From Furcasterigmium furcatum (Eukaryota; Ascomycota; Sordariomycetes; Glomerellales; Plectosphaerellaceae): a stretch of 64,000 nt of DNA. Position numbers and translations under genes: made by a program. The notes under the pieces are model-generated. The model was not told the DNA's origin and did no database searches. It was given only the letters and a program-made list of their open reading frames with translations. Of this stretch, positions 10,108 to 20,983 are shown one piece after another (position 1 is the stretch's first letter; every line of letters starts with the position of its first letter). The DNA lies in contig BCIA01000003.1 in NCBI GenBank assembly GCA_001599815.1, positions 124,001-188,000 of the forward strand. Direction: 5' to 3'.

Positions 10108-12885
10108 ATGACCATCAAGAACGGATTCTCCAGCCTGGATGTCGAGTCACTTCTCGCCCGGCTCACTTTGGAAGAAAAGATTTCCATTTTGACCGGTCAA
10201 GGGTCGTTCAAAACGACAGCTCTGCCAGACCATGGCATCCCAAGCATCACGGTGAGTCTCTGCTGACCTAGAACGCATTGACGTTGCTGACGGCTTCAGA
10301 CTTCAGATGGTCCACACGGTCTCCGCGGCGCGAGGAGGTTCAATCGGGTACGAATTAAAACCCAGAAAATGTACTGCTATGCGTCTAATGAGCGAAACAG
10401 GTCCCCAGCATTCTACTCCCATCAGCAACAGCCATGGGTGCTACCTTTGACACGGCCCTGATGCACCGCGTTGGTAGGCTTCTGGGAGATGAAGCGCGCT
10501 GCAAGAATGTACATGTGCTCCTGGCGCCGACCGTCTGCCTCCAACGCTCGCCTCTCATGGGCCGTGGTTTTGAGGCCTTTGCTGAAGATCCAGTCCTCAG
10601 CGGTCTGCTAGCATCGGCCTATATCAACGGGCTCCAGGAACAGGGCATTGCCGCATGCATCAAGCATTTTGCCGCCCATGATCAGTCGACCACATCAGTC
10701 GAAGACAACGTGCGCATGACCGACCGCACATTACGGGAACTCCATCTTCTCCCTTTCCAGTTGGCCTGTCGCCACTCCAACCCGTGGTCTATCATGACCT
10801 CATACAACAGAATCAACGGTGTTCATTCAAGCGAGGATCCTCTCTTGCTAGAGAAGATCCTACGTCAAGAATGGATGTTCGCTGGACTGGTCATGAGCGA
10901 CTGGTGGGGTACATACAGCACCGCAGAATCTATCAATGCCGGCATGGACCTCGAGATGCCTGGTCCCACCCAGTTCAGGGGCAAGCTTCTTGAAATCGCC
11001 GTCAATACGCGCAAGGTCTCCCTAGCAACTGTGGACTCAGCAGCTCGGAACGTCCTCAGGTTCGTGCAAAAGGTAACCGCCACGGCTCGTCCGTGGACGG
11101 GCGATCCTTCGTCCCCGAACACTCCCGAGAATCGGGCGCTATTGCGCAAGCTTGTGGCGGACAGCACCGTGCTTCTGAAGAACCAGCGGGGGGTCCTGCC
11201 TGTGAAAGACGCCACGAGGAAGTCATACGGTCTCATCGGCGACCACTTCAAGTACCCAGCGCTATCCGGTGGAGGCAGTGCCGAGGGTGACCCCTATTAC
11301 TCCGTCACCCCCTACCAAGCCATGGTTGAGGCTGTTGGTGAAGAGAATATCAGGTACACGCCTGGTACTTACAGTATGTGACCACTTTCACTCTATCCAA
11401 GCATTGTATGGCGCTAATGAGAGGCGCTCATGGCTGAACAGCATTCAAATTTGTTCCCTTCCTGAAGAACCTGGACCAACCTGAAACCCGGAGTCACGGA
11501 TGGATGATTGACATCTTTGGCGAACACCCGGATGAGAATTCTGCTGCACAGCCAGTATACTCCACTCGAACCGACAAGGACCTCATTGACGTGCCTGAAA
11601 GCCTTCACAAGTTCCTCCCGCACAAGTATTTCGTTAGAGCCAGAGCAGTCTTTACGCCAGAACATTCCGGGCTCTTCCGCTTCGGATTTGGTGTCGCTGG
11701 GAAAGGTAGGGTCAGAGTCAATGGCAAGGAGGCCATTGACTTGTGGACCAGCCAGCCGGCCAAGACAGCAGACACGCCCTGCTTCAACAGATTGTCTATG
11801 GAGAGGTTCTACGACACCAACGTGGAGAAGGGCCAGCCTGTCCAACTGGAGGTGTTGATGGTGAACGAAGATGTCCGTGGAGGGGTTGGGACGGCCTTCA
11901 CGCTTGCTGGCCGACTTGGCGGCTATGAAGTCCTTGATCAGGACGAGGGCTTGGCTCAAGCTGTGAGCATTGCGCGAGCTGTTGACGTTCCCATCGTAAT
12001 GGTCGGCCTATCAGCGGATTACGAGAGCGAAAACAGCGATCGAAAGCATCTCCGACTGCCCCCTGGTGCTGATAATCTGGTTCAAGTTGTCCTCGACGCC
12101 AACCCCAACACTGTGAGTTGCCCCCTTAGCCTGGTCATCAGCCCGATCTGGTACATTGTACTGATACCACATCCTCCTGCAAGATTGTCGTTACACAGTC
12201 AGGATGCCCCATTGAGATGCCCTGGGTCGACCGAGCGAGCACCCTCGTGCACGCATGGTACGGCGGGCAAGAGACCGGCCACGGCCTGGTCGACGTCTTA
12301 CTCGGCAAAGTCAACCCGGGGGGCAGGCTCTCGGTGACCTTCCCCAAGTCCATTAAGCACAATCCGGCCTACCTATCCTTTGGAAAGTCCGACTATGACA
12401 TACTCTACGGGGAGGGTGTTTTTGTCGGCCATCGATTCTACGAGATGGTAGACCGTGAACCCCTCTTCTACTTCGGACACGGATTGTCGTACACCAGCTT
12501 CGAATATTCCGGTCTTACGATACCATCCTCATTCGAGCCACGAGAGGAGCATGAAATGACTGTCGCTGTGAACCTGAAAAACACAGGATCCTATGACGGA
12601 GCCGAGGTCGTTCAGCTTTATGTCAGCGATCCTGTCAGCTCCGTTCTGCGACCGCAGAGGGAACTCAAGGCATTTGCTAAGGTTTACATTCCTAGCGGAG
12701 AGACGGAGCGTGTTGTCTTGCGCCTGGACAAATATGCTCTATCCTTCTGGTCCGAGGAGCATAAACAATGGAAGGCCGAGTCAGGAACTTATGATGTAAT
12801 TATCGCGCGTAGTTCGGATCCCAGGGACGAGATTCTGCGTGGCCACTTTGAGCTGCCGGAGACGTTCTTTTGGTCCGGATTGTAA
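10108..12885 (+). CDS. Beta-glucosidase, GH3 family with PA14 domain (complete)
   Basis: Five exons are inferred: 10108-10251, 10300-10347, 10401-11373, 11442-12112 and 12184-12885, giving 845 residues. The enzyme removes non-reducing beta-D-glucose from oligosaccharides or plant glycosides. The N-terminal barrel carries DGPHGLRGARRFN across exon 2 and the nucleophile Asp231 in VMSDWWGT. A PA14 insert spans about residues 395-540. The second domain has the ENSDR acid/base region, SGCPIEMPWV and AWYGGQETGHG, and the tail is fibronectin-III-like, ending FFWSGL as does the partial paralog at the left edge. No signal peptide follows MTIKNGFSSLDVESLL, so the enzyme is probably cytosolic. Some fungal GH3 enzymes, such as saponin-detoxifying glucosidases, act on defence glycosides, but that specificity cannot be deduced here. 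Confidence 0.93.
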
Positions 12886-13250
12886 GTAGCCAAGCAGCCA
12901 AATGCCGATGCACATTCGATCATTGATCATACACAGTACTGAGCATCAAAAGCCTGGAGAATTATACGCAATAAAGCGGACATCCCCGTTGTTGTCTGAG
13001 GAGCATCAGGTCAGCAACCAGGCCGCCCCGCCAACCGCGTCCTGTCGACAACTAACCTACTAGTACCTACTAGAGTAATGGATCAATAGATGATCCGTCA
13101 TGAACTCGTACCTATCCTTGTGACCTCGCCTCTCGATCCACTTACACCTCCCCAATTTCCCCCATTCATCATTCCCGTTACAGCGACCAAGCATCTCAGC
13201 TCGACATTCGTGACGCTTCAGTACTACGCCACCATTCTCTCCAAGCGAGA
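12886..13250. other. Intergenic region between GH3 and Zn2Cys6 genes
   Basis: These 365 bp form the 3' flank of the beta-glucosidase and the promoter and leader of the second regulator. An AATAAA signal lies near 12969, about 85 bp after the GH3 stop. The leader at 13100-13200 is pyrimidine-rich. No gene is seen. Confidence 0.5.
12969..12974 (+). terminator. Possible polyadenylation signal of the GH3 gene
   Basis: AATAAA lies in the sequence GCAATAAAGC, about 85 bp downstream of the GH3 stop codon. It was identified by motif only. Confidence 0.35.
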
Positions 13251-15518
13251 ATGGATGAGGCTACCACGACAGCCGGAGGCATGGCCTTTCCATCCCGCCG
13301 ACGCGTATGGCAGGCCTGCACGAACTGCCGGGCACGAAAGACCAGATGTGACGCCGCAAAACCCCGGTGCGGCCTCTGCATCGCACACAAGGCGGAGTGC
13401 GTGTACACCGACTCCCAGCAACCACGCGTGGAGCACAATACCCGGCTCTTGTTGGAGCGTATCCAGCTGCTCGAGGACCGGCTGTTGGCGTCACCGGCGT
13501 ATTTTCAGCCAGCACCCACCGCGCCAGAGTTGAATCCTCGTCCTGCAGCGTTGCCACCGTCTCAGCAACCAGTCACGGTACCCCTTTATAGGGTGTCTAG
13601 TGGCGAGGGCCAGCAGAAGGGTGTCCATTTGGAGATGCCCATCCCTCTATCACATACGGCCAATGCGAACCATGTTCTCAAATGGCCTGTTGTCCAACAA
13701 CTCATAGCGTCAGTTCCCAAGCTGGGCGGTACTTTGGCGCCGGGGCTTCTGCGTCAAGATGGTCAGCTTGGTGAGGCCACTGACGTGTTCTTCAATTCTC
13801 CCTCCGGGCCAGACCTGCCTGAGGACCATCTGGAGATACAAGAGCCGCCCAGAACTTGGAGGCTCTTTGAGCAGCACCCCCTCTTGCAGACTGCCGATAC
13901 TATCAGAGAGTGGAGGCAGTACATTCACACTTACTTTGAAGACGTGAACGTGTTCTTCCCAATACTCTACCTTGGCGATGTTGTCTCAATCCTCGACGAC
14001 ATCGTGGCGGCTGAAGTGCAGGGTGAGTTATCGCAGACATCCCCGACACCGCCGGCCCAGTACTGCGTCCTGTTGTTAGTTCTCTGCCTGGGTTCATTTG
14101 CGCAGCAACGCCAAAATTCAATTCGTCTCACAGGCGAAGGTGCTTTCAACAGCAACTCGAGGCAGCCAGTCTGGCAAAACGACGTCCATGACAGCATGTG
14201 GCGAAGAGCTCAGCTCCTGCTGGGATGTATTGCCACGAATCCCACCATCAATGCCGCCCAGTGTACAATGCTTGCAAGGTAAGGCAACTCGCAACAACGG
14301 CTTTGATTTTCGGTGAACTAAGTACAGCGGTGTTGCTTCTGCAACAGTATCTACATGGGCGCTTGTGGGAAAGTCGCTGCCTCTCACCACTGGTCCCATA
14401 CGACATCCGTCAAATGCGCAGAAATAGCGAAACGGTGCGCACATATACACCTCCAGATTCCCCGGTAGAGATTGGCAATGAAACTAACATTATTTGACCC
14501 CTGGGCAGGGCCTTGACCAGGCCTGAGGACCCTGAATCCATGTCGGAATCGTTTCGTCGCCTGTACTGGATTGCCTTCATCTATGAGGGGGACTTCTCCT
14601 CAGAGATATCCATCATTTCACCTTCAGGCATCGCACGCTACGAGGACGACGTTCCATACCCGTCGCAATCGCTCGCCGCGCGTCGGGCCCCGAGACGTGC
14701 CGACACGACCGCAGATCAACAGGACAAGCATGAAATCCTGTTCCCTTTTCAGATCAGTACGAATGCTGCGATCCGTCGACTGCTGAACAGGGTGCATAGC
14801 ATGGTGTACGACAGCAAGGACCACTTTCGAATGACACGCATCGAATATGTCCAGTGGCTTTTGCGAGTCTCGGAAGACTTTTCCTCCTACCATGCTAACG
14901 TGTACCAGAACCTTCCATATTTCCTTCTCCAGAGTCATCCAGAGGATAGCGACACCGCCGCAGCTCAGCTTAACACGTTACACCAACCCCACGCGTTCTC
15001 ACTGCCTCAGGGCCTTTGCAATAACCCGTGGAACGTCCTACGGCTTACGGGGCGCCACTACGCCGCCCAGCACATCATCTACCGACCTTTTATCGACTAC
15101 GTCCTACTCAATTTGGACCATATCGAAACCCATCCGGACAAGGAAATGATCCTCCAGAAGTGCGGCTTATGCCTGGAAGCCTGCAAGGGGTTCATATCCG
15201 TCTTCGACGTCGACGAGGTCATCAGCACAACCTGCTTGTTTGCCACTGGCATGGCGTAAGTTGACTCCCACTCATACCACTTGCGGTCTTGAGATGCTCA
15301 TTATTCCAAGGACCTTCACCTATCTCGTCATTCTGCGAATTGCAACGGTTTGTCCCGTGTTTGGCAGCGTGCTACCTCATGACGTTGAGGACATCATCGC
15401 CACTGGCAAGAGGAATATGCAGAGATTTCGCGTCAGCGTCAGGGAGTTCATATGGCACATCCAGGTGCTTGAAAGTCTAGACTACGCAGGGCGGTGCCGT
15501 TTGTCTAGTAGCATGTGA
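13251..15518 (+). CDS. Zn2Cys6 fungal-specific transcription factor (cluster regulator candidate 2)
   Basis: Four exons are inferred: 13251-14278, 14348-14434, 14509-15255 and 15311-15518, giving 689 residues. Introns are GT-AG, of 69, 74 and 55 nt. The zinc cluster has cysteines at 23, 26, 33, 40, 43 and 50 (spacing 2-6-6-2-6). It is followed by a basic linker and a short leucine-rich coiled-coil-like stretch (LLLERIQLLEDRLL) that probably mediates dimerisation. The middle homology region holds LLVLCLGSFAQQ, AAQCTMLASIYMGA across intron 1, and SFRRLYWIAFIYE. The protein should be nuclear. It is not a close copy of the other two regulators of the block. Control of the adjacent glycosidases is an inference from gene order. 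Confidence 0.88.
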
Positions 15519-16321
15519 AAGCCCCCGGCAGTTCCACAGATGACTTGAACCTTTGACTCGTGAAGTGACAATATGACCGATGCGAGAGCACAGCGTCGTC
15601 AGCTCTGCGTGTCATCTGTCTCTTTGGCTCATCCTTCTCCGAGCTTAGTAGCAGCTGCTCATACGGGCGTTGTACTGACGGTGTTTGACCTTTGCCATTG
15701 ATTCGGACCACGCCTGGCTGGAGTCGAATCTTCCCAGGGCAAACAACATGGGCGCGGTGGATGTTGTTTGCGACCTGCTCGGTCAGCAGACCGTCGCCAT
15801 GCTGAATGGCGGTAAGGCAGAGTCGGTACGAGCTGCGATGGGCGACCGTGTCTTCACGCAAAGAACAGGTGTTTGTTGAACCGCCGCAATTTCCATCGCG
15901 TAGGCTGCCATGATTGTTTAAACAGGATCACGACTGTCGCGTGCCGCCATTGGTGAGTGCTTGGCAGGCAGCAGAGCAACCCCTGTCCTCCAGCCCCGAT
16001 GCGCCCGTTTCTGGGCTGTTGGCGCCATCGATCAGGGTGTGGAACTAGGTAATGGAGGAGAGGTGGCCTGTAGGGAGTGTTACCCTCCCTCAAGCTCCCA
16101 GCGATGAAGCCGTGTCGAGAGAATGCGGGATGTCGTCTTTCGCGCCTGTTAGGCAGACGATTCCTGCATTTTCTGGAAGCAGAGGAGCAGGGGCAGATGG
16201 ATAAATAGGACAGACAGTCCTTCTCTCCCCAAGAGTTGTCCTCCCCTCACGACATCAACAGACAACCTATTCCCCTCTCTACTTCGTAACAAACAACGGA
16301 CAACCTCGAGCGAGCCCACGA
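15519..16321. other. Intergenic region upstream of a small membrane protein gene
   Basis: Around 800 bp carry no convincing ORF. ATAAATAG at 16201-16208, about 120 bp before the next ATG, is a candidate TATA element, followed by a C/T-rich leader. Confidence 0.45.
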
Positions 16322-16810
16322 ATGACCGCCACATCACGTCAGTCTCCCACTGCTACTACACCTACCAACCAGCCTCATCCTGCCCCAACAATGGGCCGCG
16401 GCGTCAGAATCATCTTCTACATCCTCGCCATCGTGGCAGCCTGGGCACTCACCACCTCCGTCTTCAACGCCCTGCTCGACTGCTTCTACCGCTGGAACCG
16501 GTACGAGGGCGACCTGCAAGCCGACCACTATAACGCCCTCTGCGGCGGCGGCGTCGATTCCGGGTACAGGGATCACTTCGCCGAAGAGCGCCTCGGGCCC
16601 GGGCCGTGGGACAGCGGCATGGGGGACTCGATCGGGCGGAGCTGCGAGGGTCTCTGGACCGCGTGCCGCGCCCGCATGCCACAGTACCTCGCGGGGAGTG
16701 CCGCCGAGCGGCGTATCTGGCTCGACGGGTGCGGGTACATGCGGGACAGCTGTGAGATGGCCGCGATGAGGGAGGAACGGCAGCAGCAGTCATGGCCTTC
16801 TCGGTGGTAA
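16322..16810 (+). CDS. Small cysteine-containing membrane or secreted protein, unknown
   Basis: An uninterrupted frame of 162 residues. After about 24 polar residues there is one hydrophobic helix (VRIIFYILAIVAAWALTTSV, ~27-46), which could be a signal anchor or transmembrane segment. The remaining ~110 residues are polar and hold six cysteines. A second methionine (MGRGVRIIF, residue 24) would place this helix at the N-terminus and make it more like a signal peptide. I do not recognise the family. Codon use is GC-rich like its neighbours and a TATA-like element lies about 120 bp upstream, so I consider the gene real but unproven. It could encode a single-pass membrane protein co-located with the glycoside genes. 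Confidence 0.55.
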   Translation: MTATSRQSPTATTPTNQPHPAPTMGRGVRIIFYILAIVAAWALTTSVFNALLDCFYRWNRYEGDLQADHYNALCGGGVDSGYRDHFAEERLGPGPWDSGMGDSIGRSCEGLWTACRARMPQYLAGSAAERRIWLDGCGYMRDSCEMAAMREERQQQSWPSRW

Positions 16811-17143
16811 TTTGGTGACGGGCGTGAGGAGGCCCAAGTGTCGTGATCGGGGTCGTCGTGGTGTTCGGGATGGGCTGCAGTCCCTGGCGAGCAAAGCGAT
16901 GTCTTCGAATAGCCAACATGTCTTGACGTGTCTTTCCATCCATTGTCCATCGCTCATGCTTGACCGGGATGTCGTTTTGCGCCTATCTGAACGCCTGCCA
17001 GTTGGGAGGGCCCGCATCACGGGTACTGCACGTGGATTGTCCGGCAGCCCGGGTAAGTCCTAGCCTTACCTTAGGTAGAACCTACCTAGGTAATGGTAGG
17101 TCCTCCACCCCCCGCCGCCTGCCGTTTGCTCGAGGGTCCCACT
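16811..17143. other. Flank of transposon with CCTAGG/ACCTACC-type low-complexity sequence
   Basis: This short gene-free stretch lies left of the transposon. At about 17058-17100 it holds repeated and palindromic motifs of the type CCTTAGGTA, ACCTACCTAGGTA and GGTAGGTCC. No ORF is convincing. Confidence 0.4.
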
Positions 17144-17145
17144 TA

Positions 17146-17191
17146 ACGTCCGACACCCCTCTTTGGGCCACCCCCCTCTTTGGGCCACCCC
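17146..17191 (+). repeat. Left terminal inverted repeat of the pogo-like transposon
   Basis: This 46-bp TIR starts ACGTCCGACACCCC and contains the 16-mer CCCCTCTTTGGGCCAC twice, in slightly overlapping tandem. It matches the right TIR perfectly in inverse orientation. TA precedes it. Confidence 0.95.
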
Positions 17192-17296
17192 GCATCACCA
17201 CACCGCCAGTTCAACCAGCTACCTTTAATCGCTCATATCTTTACAACTACAACCCAGATCTTAACCAGATTTTCAGGACCTTCTTATGAACCGATA

Positions 17297-18904
17297 ATGA
17301 AACCGTATACGGAAGAAGACGTTAATTAGGCTCTTCACTCTATCGCAAATGGCCAGTCTCTTCGCAAGGCTGCGTTAGAGTGGGGTGTCCCAAGGTCTAC
17401 TCTTCAACACAGGCTTCAAGGGACCCAGCCCTGGGAATCTGCCTTTACCCAGCGGCAGAAGCTTTCTCCGGACCAGGAATCCCATCTGGTTGAATGGGTA
17501 CGGATCCAGGCTGCCCTAGGGCTCCCCCCAACCCATCAACAAGTCAGGGATTTCGCAGACCGGATACTACGCCTCCGAGGAGACCCCCAGGGCATTGGGA
17601 AGAACTGGTTCCAGGCCTTCCTCAAGAGGAACCCATCTATCAAGGTCCATAGAGCCAGGCCTATCGATTCCCAGCGTATCAACGGAGCCTCAGCTGACGT
17701 TATCAGGACTTGGTTCCGACGTCTAGCCGTCCCAGAGATCCAGGCTATCCAGCCAGCCAACAGATACAATATGGATGAGACAGGTATCCTAGAGGGTCGA
17801 GGGGCTAACGGTCTGGTCCTGGGATCATCTGGGAGCCAGGCTCTCCGGAAAAAGCAGCCAGGATCCAGAGCCTGGACGTCTATCCTCGAGTGTATCAGTG
17901 CAGAAGGATCCCTGCTCCCACCATTAGTTATCTTCAAGGGCAAGACAGTCCAACAGCAGTGGTTCCCTCTGGATCTGGTTCACTATACCCAATGGAAGTT
18001 CACGGCAACAGACAACGGCTGGACCAGCGATTCAACAGCTATCTATTGGTTGCAAGAGGTCTTCATCCCAGCTACCCAACCAACAGATCCATCCCAGCCT
18101 AGGCTGTTGATCCTAGATGGGCATGGCAGTCACGAGACAACAGAATTCATGTATCTCTGCTACAGCAACAATATCCAACTGGTTTTCCTGCCTCTCCATA
18201 CGTCCCACGTCCTTCAACCTCTCGATCAGTCTGTCTTTGGACCCTTGAAGGCAGCCTATAAGAAGGAGCTAGGATCCCTGGAGACCTGGAACGATTTAAC
18301 AGTTGTGGGCAAACGGAACTTTCTATCCTGTTATCAGAAGGCTCGCGAGACTGCCTGTACGGTCCAGAATATGAAGAGTGGATGGAAATCGATAGGTCTA
18401 TGGCCAGTATCCCTGGCCAAGCCCCTCCTGAGCCCCCTACTCCTGGATAATAGTAACAGGGCTGGCAGCATAGTTAATAGTATCCTGGATAGAGCTGTTG
18501 GATCTAGAGCTATCGAAAACTGGGATTTAGCTGGGTCTGTAGTAGCTTGGTCGACGCCTAGGAAGGCAGCTGATCTCTAGGGCCAGCTACGCCTATATAG
18601 CCAGCTGGATCAACCTACCAGTACGCAACGCCTACTATTCAGAAAGGTCCAAAAGGGATTNAACGAGAAGGACTACGCCCTTGCAACCTCGCAACAGAAG
18701 ATCCAGATCCTAGAGGCCTAGTTGGAAGCAGCCAGGCCCAGGAAAAAGAAGAAGGTCCAGATCAGCCCCAATTCGAAGTTCGCCGACATCAACGCTATCT
18801 ATAGGGCCCAGATTGAGGCTGGCGATAAAATAGATCAGATAGATGGATCCAGCGACGATGAAATACCCAGTGGCCCAGAGGACTGTATCACAGTTGCAGT
18901 GTAG
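17297..18904 (+). pseudogene. Transposase pseudogene (DD35D, CENP-B/Tc5 helix-turn-helix), three TAG stops
   Basis: The frame runs from ATG 17297 to TAG 18902. It is interrupted by TAG at 17327, 18578 and 18719. In context each stop replaces an expected Gln, that is CAG to TAG, a C-to-T change at CpA as produced by fungal repeat-induced point mutation. Order of parts: psq-type HTH (SLRKAALEWGVPRSTLQHRL), Tc5-type HTH (LSPDQESHLVEWV onward), then the DDE core. The first Asp is in NMDETG, the second in LILDGHGSH and the third in LQPLDQSVF, exactly 35 residues after the second. The C-terminus is lysine-rich (RPRKKKKVQ). Base 18661 is N, leaving one ambiguous codon. The family cuts and pastes elements with these TIRs. 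Confidence 0.9.
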
Positions 18905-18956
18905 CTAGTTTTAATTGATCTTGAAGTTGGTGTCGCGATTCTGGTGATGGTGTTTT

Positions 18957-19002
18957 GGGGTGGCCCAAAGAGGGGGGTGGCCCAAAGAGGGGTGTCGGAC
19001 GT
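18957..19002 (-). repeat. Right terminal inverted repeat of the pogo-like transposon
   Basis: The reverse complement equals the left TIR over all 46 bases. It ends GGACGT and is followed by TA (19003-19004). Confidence 0.95.
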
Positions 19003-19153
19003 TACCCCGCCACTAACCCCCGCTGAACTTGAAGTCCGAGAAAAGCCCCCGAACTTTCTCCCACATTCATCCCTCCTGCAACCCCAGATCCGAAGAAAAG
19101 TCCGAGCCAAACCACCGCGGAAAAATTGACGGTCAGGTCACCGGCCGGACAAT

Positions 19154-20983
19154 ATGGCGGACCCAGCAACTCAGTCGCCCGCAGACAAGAACTCGCGGAA
19201 CCTGAAGGCGTGCGATGTCTGTCGGAGCCGAAAAGTCAAGGTATTGGTTGTCCCTGCGCCGCCATTGCTGGCCCTCAGAGCTCGCCACATTGCTGACCCT
19301 GCCCGTTGTGAAGTGCCATTACCCCTTGGGCGAGGAGACGTGTCAAGGGTGTCGATCTCTGGGCATTAGTTGTACCCAGGAACGACCGAGGCGCCGAAGG
19401 GGCCCTGCAAATCGGTATCGACTCCATGTCCCGTGCAGATACTGACCTGTTGCTGACCCAAGATGCTCAAGGATTGCTCTCCAACAAAGGCAAAGGGACT
19501 CGGAGACGTCAGCTACGCGTTCTTCCCCCGCCGCCAAAGGGTCACCGAGGCCACCGCAGCCAACAACAGAGTCCCACCACAGTACCCAGCATGTCGATTC
19601 GCCCTCAACCGTGCGACCCATGCCGGAGAGTCACACCCAGGCATCACCAGCTTCGGTGTCCAGCAACCCGGGGTTTCCAGGCTTAGGATCCCGGTCGCTC
19701 GTCTTGAGGGTCCTCACGGATTGGGCACACTTCATCTACCCCCTCGCCCCCATCTTGCACAAGAAGCGCTTCCTGCAGCGAATCCTGCGGAATGAACACG
19801 AGACCAACCCGACGTTCCGTGCCGTCGTCTTGTCCACCTGCGCCGTCACCGTGACGACTCTTCGGCGGAGAAGCTTCCACAACTACCCTACCGTGACGGC
19901 CGACATATGCATCCGCATCATCGAGCAAGATCAACTGCTTATTCCAGCCGAATACACCCTGGATTGGTGTGTTTCCTGCTACAATGTCGCCTCGTCTCTG
20001 TTTGCGGTTGAAGGTGTGACCGGGGAGCGCATCTTCCGTGCCATCAAGGACGCAATGGCAGGCGTGCAGTGGCTCCTCTTCCACAAGACAGAACCGCTAT
20101 CAGTGCATGATCAGGAGATGCTGAAGCGCCTACACTGGCTACTCGCCATGTGGCAGTTGTAAATGCATCCCTGCGCTATTCTAGAAGATCTTCACACGCT
20201 AATCTATCCCACAGAGAGGCTGAGTTACGAGGCCGGCCATACTTGACACTCCTCCCCAGCTCTCCCTTTACACAGGGCCTGGAGGCCATGCGCCCTCAGT
20301 GTCTCGCGGATTCCAGCCCGCTGCTTTCTGAAGGGCAGACAGACCTGGACTTGTCGGGATCCTGGCCCGGTCCGGAATCCGCGTGGCTCGAGGACGGCAT
20401 GGAGTACATCACGGGCCTCAACAGTCTTGCTGACGTTTTGATGGTTTGGGAACAAGCCAAGGTCGACATGTCACATAAACCACCGGCAGACACTCTGAGA
20501 GAGGGCATCACACGCGTGCAAACAGTGTTGGACACCCTGATTCCCGAGTTACGGTGGCGCGGCGGATTGGCCAGATTCCCCCGTCCATGCTGGGGACACG
20601 AGGTGCAGACGGTCAACATCCTCATCACAAGCCTCTACCTGAAGTCCAATCTCATGCAGCACCTGGGCCAGACGCCAGGCATTTCCCACAAAAGTATTGT
20701 CAGGGACGTTCTGGAGGTTCTCGAGCACCTCCCGGATGCCATACACGAGACCAACGGGATCAGCCTGGTGAACAAGGTCCGGGACATCGGTGCCGCATAC
20801 CTGCAGGAGCTTCGGGTCACATCAGACGGCCTCATCCACGAGGTTGACGAGGAGGCGCAGCGCGCCGTCAACAAGCTGCTGATGAGGCTGGAGAACTTGG
20901 ACTTCAGACCAGATCATGAGAGCCCAGGGACCCAGCGCGCCGGTTCTTCCGTCGTCGAGGGCCTTCACCCGGATGGGGTTTGA
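19154..20983 (+). CDS. Zn2Cys6 fungal-specific transcription factor (cluster regulator candidate 3)
   Basis: Four exons are inferred: 19154-19240, 19314-19414, 19463-20158 and 20215-20983, giving 550 residues. Intron 1 (73 nt) splits the zinc cluster exactly after the third basic block: CDVCRSRKVK joins CHYPLGEETCQGC. Cysteines fall at 20, 23, 30, 39, 42 and 49, and RPRRRRGPANR follows as the basic linker. The region WAHFIYPLAPILHKKRFLQR and the later body match the fungal-specific domain of sugar and xylan regulators in general style, but no named orthologue can be assigned. The ATG lies only 151 bp from the right end of the transposon, so the element probably sits in or displaces the native promoter. 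Expression may therefore be altered. The product should be nuclear. Confidence 0.85.

Larger units (their letters stand above)
17146..19002 (+). mobile_element. Pogo/Fot1-like Tc1-mariner superfamily DNA transposon, inactivated
   Basis: A complete 1857-bp element is bounded by perfect 46-bp terminal inverted repeats (17146-17191 and 18957-19002) and flanked on both sides by the dinucleotide TA (17144-17145 and 19003-19004), the target-site duplication of this superfamily. It encodes one transposase frame of about 535 codons, read left to right, with a DD35D catalytic core. Three in-frame TAG codons and one undetermined base (18661) are present, so this copy cannot make full-length transposase. 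Intact ends and TSD mean it could still be mobilised in trans if an active relative exists. The right end lies 151 bp from the start codon of a Zn2Cys6 gene. Confidence 0.93.

Noticed and set aside
11374..11441. Reading the complete GH3 gene as broken by stops at 11379 and in other introns
   Set aside because: The stops fall inside canonical GT-AG introns, and splicing joins conserved GH3 sequence in phase.
17146..19002. Possibility that the element is a Starship or a retrotransposon remnant
   Set aside because: There is no tyrosine-recombinase captain gene, reverse transcriptase or LTR. TIRs, TA duplication and DD35D identify a Tc1/mariner pogo-type element.
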